From assembly GCF_949628215.1 (NCBI RefSeq), contig NC_134277.1, positions 620,001 to 684,000 of the forward strand: a stretch of 64,000 nt of DNA, in the 5' to 3' direction. Source of the DNA: Phalacrocorax aristotelis (lineage: Eukaryota; Chordata; Aves; Suliformes; Phalacrocoracidae). Within the stretch, counting starts at the first letter, position 1, and every line of letters starts with the position of its first letter. Shown here one piece after another: positions 53,246-64,000 of this stretch. Below the pieces are notes generated by a model. The model was not told the DNA's origin. It searched no databases and saw only the letters and a program-made list of their open reading frames with translations. A program made the position numbers and the translations under genes.

Positions 53246-55579
53246 CGTCCTCTCGGTCCAAGCCCTCCCCACTACGTGGTTACTCCTTGTCCCTATGTTA
53301 CAGGGTAATGGAAGCTGCAGGCAATGCTGACTGCTGGCGTGGGACCAGCGCGACGGGTGCAAGTCCGGAGTCTCGTGTCTGATCGCTTACTCTAGACACC
53401 AGCTGGTGGCCAGCGAGACTCGTGTGAGCGGGCGCCTGGAAAGGCAAAGGGTTACTTTAGCTGGAACTTGGGGGCGAGGAGGAAGGGGAGGGCGCGTGCT
53501 TTCTGCTGATGCCTCCTGTAGGAGGTTCCCACCCGCAGCCTGTCCTGGGCCAGGCTGGCTTTTGGGTGATGCCCCCCAAGCCTGGGCTGCTCGGCCTTTT
53601 GCAGGGGCAGCGTTGAACAGCCATGACCAGCTCAGGAGGGGCTCGGCCAGTCTCACCTTCAACACGCAGGCAGGCCACTGGAGCCCCCCCCCCCCATCAC
53701 CCCAAAGATGTCACCGACATCAAGCTCCTGCCGCGTTCCAAGAAAAACTAGAACTTCTGCCTAAATAACACACATACACGAGGGGCCTAGAGCCCCGCTC
53801 ACACACCGGTACTACACGGGGACAACAGTGAGGGTCAGCATAGAAAACTACATTCAGTTTGCAGTCAGGACTCCGACCCAAGGGGAGGCGCATGCCGGGG
53901 GGGCAGCAGCAAAGCCGCTGCCTCTCCTGGCCTCCTGCTCCTGCGGCCTCAAGCCCACAAACTTGGTTCCTTGAATGTACTTTGTTTAACAGTAGAAAAA
54001 GCCCCAAAGTAACTGTATATGCCACTGATATGCAGGGAGACAGCAGGCTCACAGCAGCTGAGCAGCCCAGGCCCTGGGGCAGCCTCGTGCCGGCCGAGCG
54101 CACGGAGGGTGGCAGCCAGGGAGGGATCCAGCGCCTGCCGGGCAGGAGCTCCCACCCAGCCCTTCCTGCTGCACCGCAGCCTGCGCCGCCTTCGCCTCCA
54201 ACCCACCGCTCACCCTGGCCACGCGCTTAGGAAAAGTCTTTGCTGAGCATCGTGCCTGAGGCGGGAGCAGGCGCCGGCACACGTGGCGCTGCCCACGCAC
54301 TCCTGCACCCCATCCAGCGAGGGCAGAGCCCCCCCCCCCGGGCCTGACTTCTCCCAGCTCCCCGGAGCCAGCAGGCTGCCCTGGCCACCCCAGCCCCCGC
54401 CAGCCCCTCCTCGCTGCCTCCCGAGGGCAGTGCCACGCCAAGCACGGCTGCAAAGGCAGGACCCACACGAGGCAAGAACACATACATTCAAGTTGCATCT
54501 AAGTCAGACCACAACTCTTTTTTACCCCAAGAGGCTTTGCTATCTCTAGCCCTAGATTAAGCCAACACAGCTCCTTCCCCTGCTCTGCCCAGCCAGCAGC
54601 TTCTCTGCAGTCTTCATTTAAGGTCTCAGCACTACCCAGCTCATCCCACCTCTCCAGATCGGAAAGTAATTTTTTTTCACCACACACGGTTCTCTTCCCG
54701 GGCTAGCAATATGTACAGCCGGTTCCTTAAAATAAAAATAAAAATAAAAAAAAAATCCATATTAAAACTGAAGCTGTCCTAGAAAAACCACACCGAACTA
54801 GTGTATCTGGATTTAGTTTGTCAGCTAAACACAGGCACAACGAGTGTTAGAGAAAGTGGCACAGAAGCACAGGTCGGTCAGTGTTCGGCTGAACCGTGAG
54901 AGTCTGGGAAGGTTTGTGCATGTTCAGAGACAGGCCTGACTGGCGCCGCGGCCGTACGCAGACGTGAAAGCCTTATCCGAGACTGCCGAGCGGCCAAGAA
55001 ACCAGACAAAAGCAATGCAGGGGAGGAGGTGGCGTTACTGTCCCTTCGCAGGGCGCGAGGCGGTTGCTTGCCTTTTGTTTGTTTGTTTTTTTTTTTTCAT
55101 TTTTGCAATCTCAGAAGATAAAGTGCAACGTTGCCACGTGCCTTCCTCCTGCCGCACCTGCGCCAAGAGCAGGACCCGGCCGCCTCCCTCCGCTCCGCCC
55201 GGGCAGGGCAGCAAGAGGAACGCGACGTTTCAGCTTCCACCTCCTCTTTGGTTAACCGCAACCGCCACCGGGCTTTGCCATCCCCAGCTCAAGCCCGCCA
55301 GCACCAACGCCCCCGCGCCTCTGCCCGGCCGGTGAGCACAGCCGCAGCCCGCCGCCAGCAGCACCTGCCCTTGGCGGGCAGGGAAGCGGGGCTCCGCGCA
55401 CCCCCGCGGGCACAGCACCCTCTCGCCGGCGCCTGCCTGTCCTCCCGCCGCTGCCAGCGCAGCCCTAACCCGCAGCACAGCGACGGGGGTGCGTGGGGAA
55501 GCGCAGCCCCTGCCTTCTCCTGCTGAGGGGCTCAGCCCGCTCCCCTCTCAGCCCCTCTCCTCCAAGCCTCCCCTTGATT

Positions 55580-55620
55580 CAAGTGTTGGTGAAAGAAAAA
55601 AAAAAGAAAAAAAAGAAACC
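55580..55620. repeat. Short A-rich low-complexity tract
   Basis: A-rich sequence with G interruptions lies at about 55591-55617. It is simple sequence only. Confidence 0.6.
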
Positions 55621-56007
55621 CCAAGACTGACAAGATCAAGCTGGTGTTTAGAATTTAGCAGTAAGAGAGAGAAGGAAGCGTCAGCGAAGGGGCAGTGATA
55701 TATACCGGGGGCGACATGCAGGTGAACGGGTGGGTGGAGGCAGCCCTGGGCCAGGCCGCGGGAGCGGCTGGGGGGGTCTCCGAGCGTCGCGGCGTGGCTC
55801 TGCTCTGGGCCAGCCCCGCGCGGGGCGGGAGGGCAGCTGCAGCCCCGGCCCTGCCCTCGGCATCAGGGCGCCCAGGCGGGCCAGGGCTGGCCGCGGACGC
55901 CCAGGCCGCGCAACTCATACGCCACGAGGGCAGGGAAGGGCCAGCTCGGCTGCGCTCCCTGGTTTGGGGGTAGAGGGATGTGGCAGAGGCGAGAGGGGAG
56001 GCGGGGG

Positions 56008-56130
56008 GGAGGAGGAGGAGGAGGAGGAGGAGGAGGAGGAGGAGGAGGAGGAGGAGGAGGAGGAGGAGGAGGAGGAGGAGGAGGAGGAGGAGGAGGAGGA
56101 GGAGGAGGAGGAGGAGGAGGAGGAGGAGGA
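56008..56130. repeat. (GGA)n / (TCC)n microsatellite, about 41 units
   Basis: About 123 bases are pure GGA on the plus strand without visible interruption, and a G-rich lead-in precedes them. If the MAP4 transcript extends this far, it would carry a (UCC)n pyrimidine tract. The long open frames seen across it (poly-Glu, poly-Arg, poly-Ser, poly-Leu) are products of the repeat and not genes. Confidence 0.98.
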
Positions 56131-56277
56131 AGGGAAGCACTGGGAGTTTTCTAGGGTATATATAACCGCCCCTTTCAGGTGCAAATCTGCATTGCTTATT
56201 TAAATTTGTATTCAGAGGAAAAAGCACTTATGAAACTAGCAGACGACTTTGATGCAAACTAGTACATTTTAATGCCA

Positions 56278-56283
56278 TTTTAT
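56278..56283 (-). terminator. MAP4: Candidate proximal MAP4 polyadenylation signal
   Basis: On the minus strand AATAAA reads within TTCTAATAAAATGGC. Another AATAAA lies at 56567-56572. Either could end a 3' UTR of about 1.7-2 kb. Confidence 0.5.
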
Positions 56284-57995
56284 TAGAAATCATGCAAACT
56301 TTAATATAAAAAATACAAGTGCAATAAGAATCTTTGTGTGTAAATACAGATTCCGGGTTATCGTGTCATTGTCAGCTTCCCAAAGAAATACTCCCACAAG
56401 CATGAGAAGCTGCAGGCTTCCCTCTGTCCCCTCCTTGAACAGCCCCCCCTTAGCGCACGCCTGGTTCAGTTCACTTTGATCCCAGTGTTTTGTTTTTCCG
56501 CCTTTTTTTTTTTTTTTGCTTTAAATTAGTTTGACGACCCAAGAACGCTTTTTTTTTTTTTTTAAATTTATTTACATTTCATTTCTTTAGTGTCATTTGC
56601 AACATGAAACGAGGAGCTCACACCCCAAAGAGTAGGTAAATCTCCTTCCTAGTCAGAGCTGCAACTCCCCGGCATTCGAAACCTGCCTCCCCCGCCCCAG
56701 CCGAGGGCTCCGCCGCCCTCCCCCTCCACAGACGTTCTGCTCCCGCTGCCTCGCGCCCCGGGTGAGAGGTGGCCTTGCCCTCCCTCCCCACGTCGGCCTC
56801 CCGCCGCACCTGCTCAGCCTGACGCTACGGTTCCCCATCCATCAGCCTCTAAGACAACACACGCGCACCACAGACCTGCTTTTGCCTCGGAACTCACGGC
56901 CCGCGTTAACCTGCAACTCCACCGCGAAAGCAGCCTCCTGCCCTTCCTCCAGACCTCAGGCCCTGGCCAAAACAGGACAAATCCCAGGGCTTTGGCTGCG
57001 CGAGTTAATAAATAAACCGTCTTTGCCTTGCTAATGCGCAGAAGGTCCTAGGCATCCTCCAGGGCTGGCGGTTTGGCCCTACAGGAGGTTTTACGAGCAT
57101 CGATTCAACGCGTCTCGTTGCAGTCAACACAGCCTTCATCTGATCTGTTACAGCAAGTTTTCCTTTAACACAGTCTTGTGCCTTTCATTTCAGACATGGC
57201 TTAATCCCATGAATTTGCTCCATCGTTTTAAAATAGTTAAAAAAAAAAAACAAAACAAAACCACCAACAAAAAAGTTACAATTGCTGGATATGTCAATAA
57301 GAAGCCAGCACTGCAGCAGCGGTTAATGTCTCTACTCTCCTACGGTTAGGAAAAGAAGGAAAGAGAAAAGGAAACTTAGCATGGGTTTGTAGCACGATAA
57401 ATCATCAACACATCGTCACAAAGAATAAAAGGTTAAAGTCAACAGTTAAAACAGCCTAACGTGTGTGTATAATATATATCGTCATCAAACAGGATCAGCA
57501 GAAACTGAAGCGGCAAGGAGGAAAAAGGTTGTTTCTTGTTTTTTTTAAAAAGACAGAAAGAAAGATCACAGCTTATCCCTATTAACTCTGGCCTGGCTTC
57601 AGCCACCAGCAGCGCGGGCGTGCTCCCACCCAGCCACCCGCCGCCCAGGCTCGCTGCGCCTCTCCCCACCGCGCGGGACAGCGAGACGCAGCCTAGAGGT
57701 CACTCGACGCCCGTCCCCGAAACACGGCACTAACGCTCGCTCTAGTATCACCTTAAAAGCAAACGGGAGAAGGCGCGGAGAGGGAAGGAAGCCCCTTCCA
57801 GCCTGAAAGGGACCACCAGAGCCCAGCACGCTGGGGCAGGGGCGAGCCTCCGGCATGCTTCGAGGGGTCAGCGCGGCCGAAAGGGACGCTAGCCCTGCTA
57901 AACGCTGTCCCCTTCCCGTCTAAAGCCAGACGCCGGGTTAAGAGAGCCAAGCTGCGTTACTCTGGGGAGCAGGTGGGAGACGGGGCTGGGAGGGG

Positions 57996-58205
57996 TCACA
58001 AGCCTTGCTGAGAAAGCGCTGCAAGGGGAGCTGGCTGTTGCAGCGGTGACAAGGAGGGGACTGAGCCCAGGCTCTCGCCGATGGATGTGCTACGCCAGGG
58101 GGAAGTGCTGCTGGAAAGGTTGGGGGGTTTGGAGACGACGATTTCCGCTCCGTGGTCTGTTCGAGCCTTGGCCTTCTCACGGAACGTCAGCTTGTGAGAT
58201 TCAAT
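57996..58205 (-). CDS. MAP4: MAP4 alternative terminal coding segment, tau/MAP2-like tail
   Basis: After a strong pyrimidine tract and GTCGCTGCAG on the minus strand, 69 codons open with [20 protein letters not shown]. Tau has [20 protein letters not shown] here. The segment ends LAALSQQGL and a stop; tau and MAP2 end in KQGL. The phase (0) fits direct splicing from the repeat exon 61434-61546, giving GGTVK|IESHKL, the same junction architecture as tau. The middle (residues about 25-60) is diverged from tau. Use of this acceptor is inferred, not observed. Confidence 0.75.
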   Translation of the reverse strand: MESHKLTFREKAKARTDHGAEIVVSKPPNLSSSTSPWRSTSIGESLGSVPSLSPLQQPAPLAALSQQGL

Positions 58206-61200
58206 CTGCAGCGACACAAGGGCAGGTGAGAAGGGGAAGGGCAGGAGGAGGAAAGAGGAGGAGAGAGGGGACAGGAGGGGAATGGAAGACGATACCATAA
58301 TGTCATCATTAGATGCCTGGAAAATAAAAGGCAATTTTCTGAATTAAAAAAAGGCAAAACAACCCTACAGACATCGATACAAACAGTTCAATGTTCAGAT
58401 TACAGCGGTGTGACCAGTGCCCGGGGGTGGCTGCTCTGCCCTGCTGCAGTGCTCTCCCCACCCGACCCGGCAGAGTGCGTAGAGAGGAGGCGCAGGCACT
58501 TACTTGTTTCTTGTATCTGAGTCTCGAAGCTCTGAATTTCCCTTTGGTCACCACCGCTCAGGGCAGTGGGCACTGCCGGCCCTACGCCATTCTCCCGCAT
58601 CTCACTGCCTGCCTGGGCCGCTGGCACCTCTCCGTTCTGAGGGGCTGGTGGGAGCTGCCCTGGCTCCACGCTCCCCTCAGCCTACAATGAGACAACGGGG
58701 TGGGGAGGACGACAGGGACGAGTCAATAGAAGCTGGGGCTGCAGGGGGGTGAGGTGCGGGTCCCCGGAGCCCCCTCCGCCCTCCCCAGCTGCCGAGACGC
58801 ACTCAGGGACGAGGGGGCATTTGGAAGCGGGAAGCAGCCCCTCCGCTCCCCGGGGAGCCACCGTCCCGACCAGCCATCCAGCCTCTCCCAGCACTTCGGT
58901 CCCCACGGAGCCGTCGGCCCCGCGCTGCTCCCCATGAGCTCCGGGACCACGGGGCCCGGAGCTCAGCACCCGCTCCCCACACGCGCGCCTGTAACGCCCC
59001 GGCGACGGAGGACGGCCGAGGCACGTCGACAGGACTGAAGCAGGGCGCTACACGGCCAAAGCAAGCGGGGGCTTTGGGTACGTCGCAGCAAAGCAGCCTC
59101 CGTTATCTGGGGGCACGTTTATATACCAGACCCAAACGATACATAGCGGCTCCCAAACCAGCAAGGCCGAGTTTGCACAGAGGAGCTCATCCTCCCTGAG
59201 GCTGATGCTGGACTGTGAACTGGGAAGGCAGCCTTTAGAGAAGCCTCTGTCCTGGTCTGTTCTCCCACCACGGCTGGTCATCCCACCTGGAGTCACCAGC
59301 TTCTACGAGCCTTAGAGAAGAGCTAAGCCCTATGGCTGTTAGAGAAGAGACTAACGGGCTGGTGGGAGCCTGCTGAGAGTAGCGCAGAGCGGCTTGGAAA
59401 GACATTCAGACACCGCCAACACTGCAGGGCATGGCACGCAGAGAAGATGCCACGCTGGACCAGCCCAACTCTGGGAAGGAGCGACCCATCCAGCCGGGAC
59501 ACCTCCCTCGCTGCCACGTTCAGCAGGGAGCGGATGGGGAGAGGGTGGCATCCTCCAGCCCAAAGCAGCTCTGCTCTTACCCCACGCCCCTGCCCCACAA
59601 AGTCTTCTCCACGCGGAATCAGGCTGCTGCGCTCTTCTCAAGGCGAAGTCCGGCCCTCTCCCTGCAGCCCAGGTGGCAACGCGGGCCAGCCACGGACTGG
59701 CTCTGTACCTGCTTACTCAACCAGCAGCAGAACCACCGGGCCTTCCTTCCGTCTGGGGCCCAAGCTCTCACCCACGAACTGGCAGCAACACCGATATCTA
59801 GGTGCTTCTGCAGGAACTACAGGGACTTGGACGATTCCCACACCTCCTTGAGAGCCACAGGGGGTCTCTGAGCAAGAGCAGCCAGCCCCCTCAAACACGC
59901 ATGCCGGCCCCCAAGCGCCACCGGCCCCTGCTCCGACGGCAGCACTGGCTGAGATCTGCGCGGTGCAACAGGGAAATCATTTGGTCTCTGTATTGCCAGG
60001 CTAAATATCAGAGCCCCAAAACATACTGGATGAGAATGTCATCGACAGCCTCTTCGCCCCCATGGAGATGGGGGAAAAATATTTTAAAAATCAGATTATT
60101 TCTGAACAAGTAAGATTTTAGAACTTCAGTGAAAACCCTACAGTTACCAGCAAAAAGCACCGGTATGTGGACTAGACACTCCAGTAAACTGGAAGAGCCA
60201 GGCCCCGCTACAGAAAGTTCCCTACCCCGACCAACACCCCCAGCAGCTTCTCTAGATCCTCTCAGCTCTTCACTGAGCCCCCATTTGACAGGCTGAAGTT
60301 TACATAAAGGACTGGAGATAGGAGAGTCCTGATGTGTCCCCAGCAAATATTCTGGCAGTCACCTCTTGCCATGTTTTAATGGGGATCATTACGCACAGGC
60401 TAAATACACTTGCGAATTCCGCTGCATTATCCGCTCTTTCGGACGGGGATTATTTCTTTCAAATTCACACGGCATTTAGCACAATAGCTCAACCCGGCTG
60501 AACTCTAAACCCTTCCACAACACAAAAGTGCTCAAACAAAACAATGCTGGGACAACCGCGGGAACTCGCTGTCCAGAAGGGGTTTCTTCTCCTCTGTCTG
60601 TCTGTCCTGCTGGGGGCAAAGACTAAGTCATATTTTAACAGTTCTGACGCCGGAGCCCAGGATTGTTTTCTCCGCTTCCAGCGCTACCAGGCAATTCGGA
60701 AGCAGCGGTGTTTCACATAAAGGCCCCAGCACCAGCGAATACCGAAACCTAATCCCCAGCGCCGCTCTAATTGTTCCGTGGCGTGATAGGTCAACGCCCA
60801 CACATCCGTCAGCGGGTCAGTGAAGCAGGGGTAATCTCCCTCCCCTAAGCACAGATGTCACATCCCTGTAGCCAGAGCTGCAATTTGCAGCGCTGAGGCT
60901 GGGGGCAGCTTACGTTCTCATGGGGAGAAGCGCTGAATCACAGCGACGAGAGCGCAACGATCTTCTCTTATCCTCACACAAAGGCCCTCCGGGCTGGGCG
61001 GCAGGGCAGGTTACGGGCTGAAAACCGCTCCCGCGGGCTGCAAGGTGCTATCTGCCAGCACGGAGCGCCTGCTCTCACCAGCTTTACTGGGGGGGAGAGA
61101 AGGGACGGAGGGCCACAGGCAGCTGCTCTGATGGGCTCTCAGCTTACAGAGCGATCCCTGCTCTCACGTTGTTAGAGAAAGGATGCAGATGGGCAGATGT

Positions 61201-64000
61201 TACCCTCCGAGTAACATCTAGCAGGCAGCGCATTCAGGCAGGCCTCGGAGCTGGTTCATAGCTCACTCCTTTTCAACTCATACTTACTCCTAGGGCTGAG
61301 GGCAAAGGCCACAGAAAAACATGGATGGCTATAAAGGGCTGGGGGTGGAGAAGCCGCGCTACATCATCAGGATGACAAGGAGAACAATCAAATTTAAACC
61401 CTACCCTGATGTGCCAGAGCTTGCTGCACCCACCTTCACAGTTCCTCCTGCTGGTAGGTGTCCCACGTTGTCTAGAGAACCCACTTTGGCTTGAGCCTTC
61501 TCCTTGAAGTTCAGCTTCTGGTTCTCAATTTTGACATCTCCTCCCCCTAGAACAGGATTGCGTAGGAGTTCAGGGATGCCGCGGGAACAGTCCCACCCGA
61601 GATCTGTCCCCTTCCCAGCCCCACCAAGGAACCGCTGGGGACCCAATGTATTATTGGAGAGGGACATGACATGCATCCCAGCCTTGAGAAAAGGAGGCTC
61701 AGAGGGGATCTCATCCCCATGTACCAGTACTTAAGGGGCAGCTACAAAGAAGATGGAGACTCCCTTTTTACACGGAGTCGCATGGAGAGGACAAGGGGGA
61801 TGGACATAAGTTGCTCTTGGGAAGATTCCGGTTGGACACGGGAGGGAAATTTTTCACAGTGAGGACAGTCACCACGGGAATAATATCCCCAGGGAAGGGG
61901 TTGGCTCGGCCACGTTGGACACCTTCAAGAGTCGCCTGGACAGGGTGCTGGGCCATCTTGTCTAGGCTGTGCTCTTCCTAGAGAGGTTGGCCTAGATGAT
62001 CCCTGAGGTCCCTTCCAGCCTGGCATTCTGGGATTCTGTGATTTAGTGATTCTGTGATTTAGTGTCTCAGGCTCTCTCCAGTTAAGGTTCAGTTTAAAAA
62101 CAAGTAAGACCAAAGTCGGTGACCTCCACCTGTGCAGGCTAAGCAAGGCTGCAGGCTGGCAGGGCTGCACGGCAGTGCCTCAGGCGGGGAACTCCACCTG
62201 TCCGGACAGAGAGGCTGGACGACATCCACACGCCAACCGCCCCACCAGATCTGATCATGCATCTGCCTCCCCCAGCAGAGGTGTGAAATGCTGCTTCCAC
62301 CGATCCAACCGATGGTGTTTCTGATGGATCACGCCAGCTGCCCACTCCTATCCGTGTCCCTTGCCAACGTCTCTGCCAGCTCAGCCCATCTGCGTAGCCG
62401 TCGCCGCCGGGACACGTTCTGCTCCTCTTCCTTAACCGCGTTCCTTTGCTCGTTATCCGTTCCCGCTCCCACCCCACCACCAGCCGCCTGGACAGACAGC
62501 TCCTCCCTGACACACAGACCCACGCGCCACTGCTCGAAATGCCCAGGAGGCAGCCGTGAGGGCAGGGAGGAGCCAAGCATGGGACTGGATGAGCACTTCA
62601 GGTTCAGGAGAACGTGAAGGTCAGAGAAACAACTGTAGATTTCCAGCAAAAGTTTCCTAGATTTAGAATGCTGTGGTTCCCATTAATATACAAGACTGTG
62701 CATGCAGTCTGTATTCCAGCAGGTTTCTCAAAAAACCCTATTTTTTAAGTATTGCTAAGCACAACTTTGCTTCCCAGTGAATACTCGGTCCTCAGCACTT
62801 TGGACGCTTGGCATGGCCAATGATGGAAGCCAACTGATTCGGTCTAACAAAACCAGTTAGAACATCCGACAACAGATAATTCTGCATGGATTATTCTGCT
62901 TCCATCAGCCCTGGACAAGAGCAGTAATTGTCACACACAGCTCGTTATTACAGAGCACTGAATAAACAGAGGTCATGTTTGTGGCACCACGTTCTCAAAG
63001 CAGGAGCACGTTTGGAGGCATTGAACCGTGGTGCTCGGCGCGTAAGGCTGAACTGCTTTCAACCTAGCGGGCTGGCAGGGAGGGTGCAGGAAACTCCCAG
63101 GAGCAGACAAAGACAAGCTCAAAGTATTTCTTTTCAGCTTTGGTCAGTGAACTTTGTCCCTCGTGCACAGATGTTCGATCGCCAGGAGCTTTCCTGTGCA
63201 GGTAACTGCCCTCAGATACAAACCAGCAGAGGTCAGTGAACTGGCTGTACTTCAGGGTGCTACAAAGTTCGAACAATCGCCTACGGCCACGGCACCTTGA
63301 ACTCGAGACTCGCCTACGCTCCAGCTGAGCGATGGGCTGGTCATTTCTTGGTTAGGAACCCTGAGATTCGCAGGAATTCATGCGGAGTTGTTGCTGTGTT
63401 CTCAGTGGGGAGCAAATAATTCCTGCACACTCACCCCATAACATGTCATTAACGAGCCAGAGGTGTTTTATGTAAGACAGGAGCTGCTACTGAACTGAAG
63501 GCTAGGAATACCCTTGTATCTGCTTTGAAGAAACGGAGGGAAGTTACTTGATCCTTCCATAGCACAGGTGTTCAGAGCACCCCAAAGCCCTCTGTGAGCA
63601 TGGATGAAGCTTCCAGACTCCTGGAATGGTCATGGTAAGTATCCACTTTTTTTTTTTTCTTTTTTTTCTTCCCTCCCCTCCAATGGGGAAGAAAAACATA
63701 ACTGAATCGAAGCAGTAGATTATCTTCACAGGCAAGATGAAATCCCACATCCCCTAATCCCCCTCTCTGCTGATGAAACCACCAGGAAGTGCCAAGAAGC
63801 CAGACAATACTTCTAGGAATACTCCCTGAAAGCAACAAACCCCTTACACTATTTCAGCCGCAATCCAGGACTACATTTGAACAACTTACAATACCCGCGG
63901 ACAAATCACAAGGAAATGGTAAAATTTCTACCTGGCTTATGCTTGATATTCGCTTTAGAGCCACACTTCGAGGACACTTTGGAAAGGTCAACTTTCTTGT
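57996..64000 (-). CDS. MAP4: MAP4, microtubule-associated protein 4, C-terminal part (gene continues off right edge)
   Basis: MAP4 binds and stabilises microtubules through tau-like repeats near the C-terminus. On the minus strand this window holds the exon with [20 protein letters not shown], then the exon with [20 protein letters not shown] followed by [17 protein letters not shown]. Next come an acidic C-terminal exon ending [17 protein letters not shown] and a terminal exon adding Ser-Ile-stop. I recall human MAP4 ending GGDQREAQTLDSQIQETSI, so the identity is firm. An internal acceptor in the terminal exon can instead give a tau-like tail. The N-terminal projection domain lies beyond 64000. 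MAP4 is convergent with DHX30, as in human. Confidence 0.97.
58309..58316 (-). CDS. MAP4: MAP4 terminal exon, last codons (Ser-Ile-stop)
   Basis: The acceptor TTTTCCAG is followed by GCATCTAATGATGAC. The final A of the previous exon plus GC makes Ser, ATC makes Ile, and TAA at 58311-58309 is the stop. This reproduces the QETSI ending of human MAP4. The exon continues as 3' UTR through the tau-like segment. Confidence 0.9.
58504..58681 (-). CDS. MAP4: MAP4 acidic C-terminal exon
   Basis: The acceptor is TCATTGTAG and the donor is GAAACAA|GTAAGT. The exon codes [20 protein letters not shown] and then [20 protein letters not shown], ending SFETQIQET. The last part is strongly conserved with human; the rest is low-complexity and diverged. 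Phase 0 in and phase 1 out means that skipping it requires the alternative acceptor at 58205. Confidence 0.93.
58682..61433 (-). other. MAP4: MAP4 intron
   Basis: No further repeat-domain exon is recognised in this intron. The GC-rich open stretches at 58700-59900 show no family resemblance. It runs from donor GTGGGTG at 61433 to the acceptor at 58682. Confidence 0.7.
61434..61546 (-). CDS. MAP4: MAP4 exon, microtubule-binding repeat
   Basis: After GTTCTAG on the minus strand the exon codes [20 protein letters not shown] and then [18 protein letters not shown]. The SLDN and PAGG phrases are hallmarks of the tau-family repeat. It ends GTGAAG|GTGGGT in phase 0. It is nearly identical to human over this span. 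Confidence 0.97.
61547..63931 (-). other. MAP4: MAP4 intron
   Basis: The intron runs from donor GTAGAAA at 63931 to TTCTAG at 61547. It contains a CR1 3' end at about 61670-62075 in antisense orientation, only ~125 bases from the acceptor. A T run lies at about 63648-63668. No other element is recognised. Confidence 0.75.
61670..62075 (+). mobile_element. CR1 LINE 3' end fragment
   Basis: The plus strand carries CTTGAGAAAAGGAGGCTCAG (CR1 'EKRRLRGDL'). CGGCCACGTTGGACACCTTC follows, then TAGATGATCCCTGAGGTCCC. It ends with repeated ATTCTGTGATTTAGTG units, the CR1 3' terminus with extra copies of the 8-mer-like repeat. Confidence 0.95.
63932..64000 (-). CDS. MAP4: MAP4 exon, microtubule-binding repeat (cut by window edge)
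   Basis: The minus strand codes [20 protein letters not shown] and then KP, with the donor AAGCCAG|GTAGAA in phase 1. I recall human MAP4 having [20 protein letters not shown]. The exon begins beyond the window. Confidence 0.95.

Larger units (their letters stand above)
52715..57995 (-). other. MAP4: Probable MAP4 3' UTR
   Basis: No plus- or minus-strand coding family is recognised. On the minus strand, polyadenylation signals occur at 56567-56572, 56278-56283 and 52733-52738. The stretch contains a MIR relic at 53081-53245, a GGA/TCC tract at 56008-56130 and T-rich patches at 56500-56570. How far the mature transcript extends is not readable from sequence alone. Confidence 0.5.

Noticed and set aside
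55730-56227. Long open frames coding poly-Glu, poly-Arg, poly-Ser or poly-Leu
   Set aside because: They are translations of the GGA/TCC microsatellite in different frames, with no flanking domain.
60430-60480. Phrase GGCATTTAGCACAATAGCTC resembling the end of an old LINE/SINE
   Set aside because: Too short and diverged to assign to a family.
63500-63600. Phrase AGAAACGGAGGGAAGTTACT resembling part of a MIR
   Set aside because: Only one weak block, with no second MIR block in order.

Overview
This window is bird-type nuclear DNA. It holds at least eight pieces of CR1 LINE, most ending in the CR1 3' signature (repeats of ATTCTGTGATT or its complement), one avian endogenous-retrovirus solo LTR and a few old MIR SINE relics. 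Genes are split by GT-AG introns and their promoters lie in CpG-rich islands. The gene order DHX30 (+) then MAP4 (-), tail to tail, matches human 3p21, so this is a conserved amniote block. I assigned genes by recalling their protein families and by exon-by-exon frame checking. No database was searched.

Layout. About 1-3645: two CR1 copies in opposite orientation. 3646-8140: AT-rich sequence, probably intron 1 of the next gene. 8141-8523 (minus): first coding exon of a KANSL1-family gene whose remaining exons lie off the left edge, with a CpG-island promoter at about 8530-9000. 9000-15400: intergenic, with two CR1 tails. 15400-49800 (plus): DHX30. It has a non-coding first exon at about 15600-15680, a short coding exon at 19406-19457, an alternative CpG-island first exon coding a mitochondrial presequence (23414-23612), and 18 shared coding exons from 31411 to 49717. 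49800-52715: intergenic. 52720-64000 (minus): the 3' end of MAP4, with a long 3' UTR that includes a GGA/TCC tract of about 123 bp, and the exons for the last microtubule-binding repeats and two alternative C-termini.

The joined DHX30 coding sequence keeps frame across every junction. It gives 1229 residues from the mitochondrial start and 1173 from the other start. All DExH helicase motifs are present and intact. DHX30 acts in mitochondrial RNA granules and mitoribosome assembly, and also in the cytoplasm, which fits the two first exons. MAP4 is a microtubule-binding protein of the tau/MAP2 family. KANSL1 proteins scaffold the NSL complex around the acetyltransferase KAT8. The three genes are neighbours and not an operon or pathway.

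The most interesting observations are a second, tau/MAP2-like C-terminal tail that the MAP4 terminal exon can encode, and a compact KANSL1-family paralogue placed next to DHX30.
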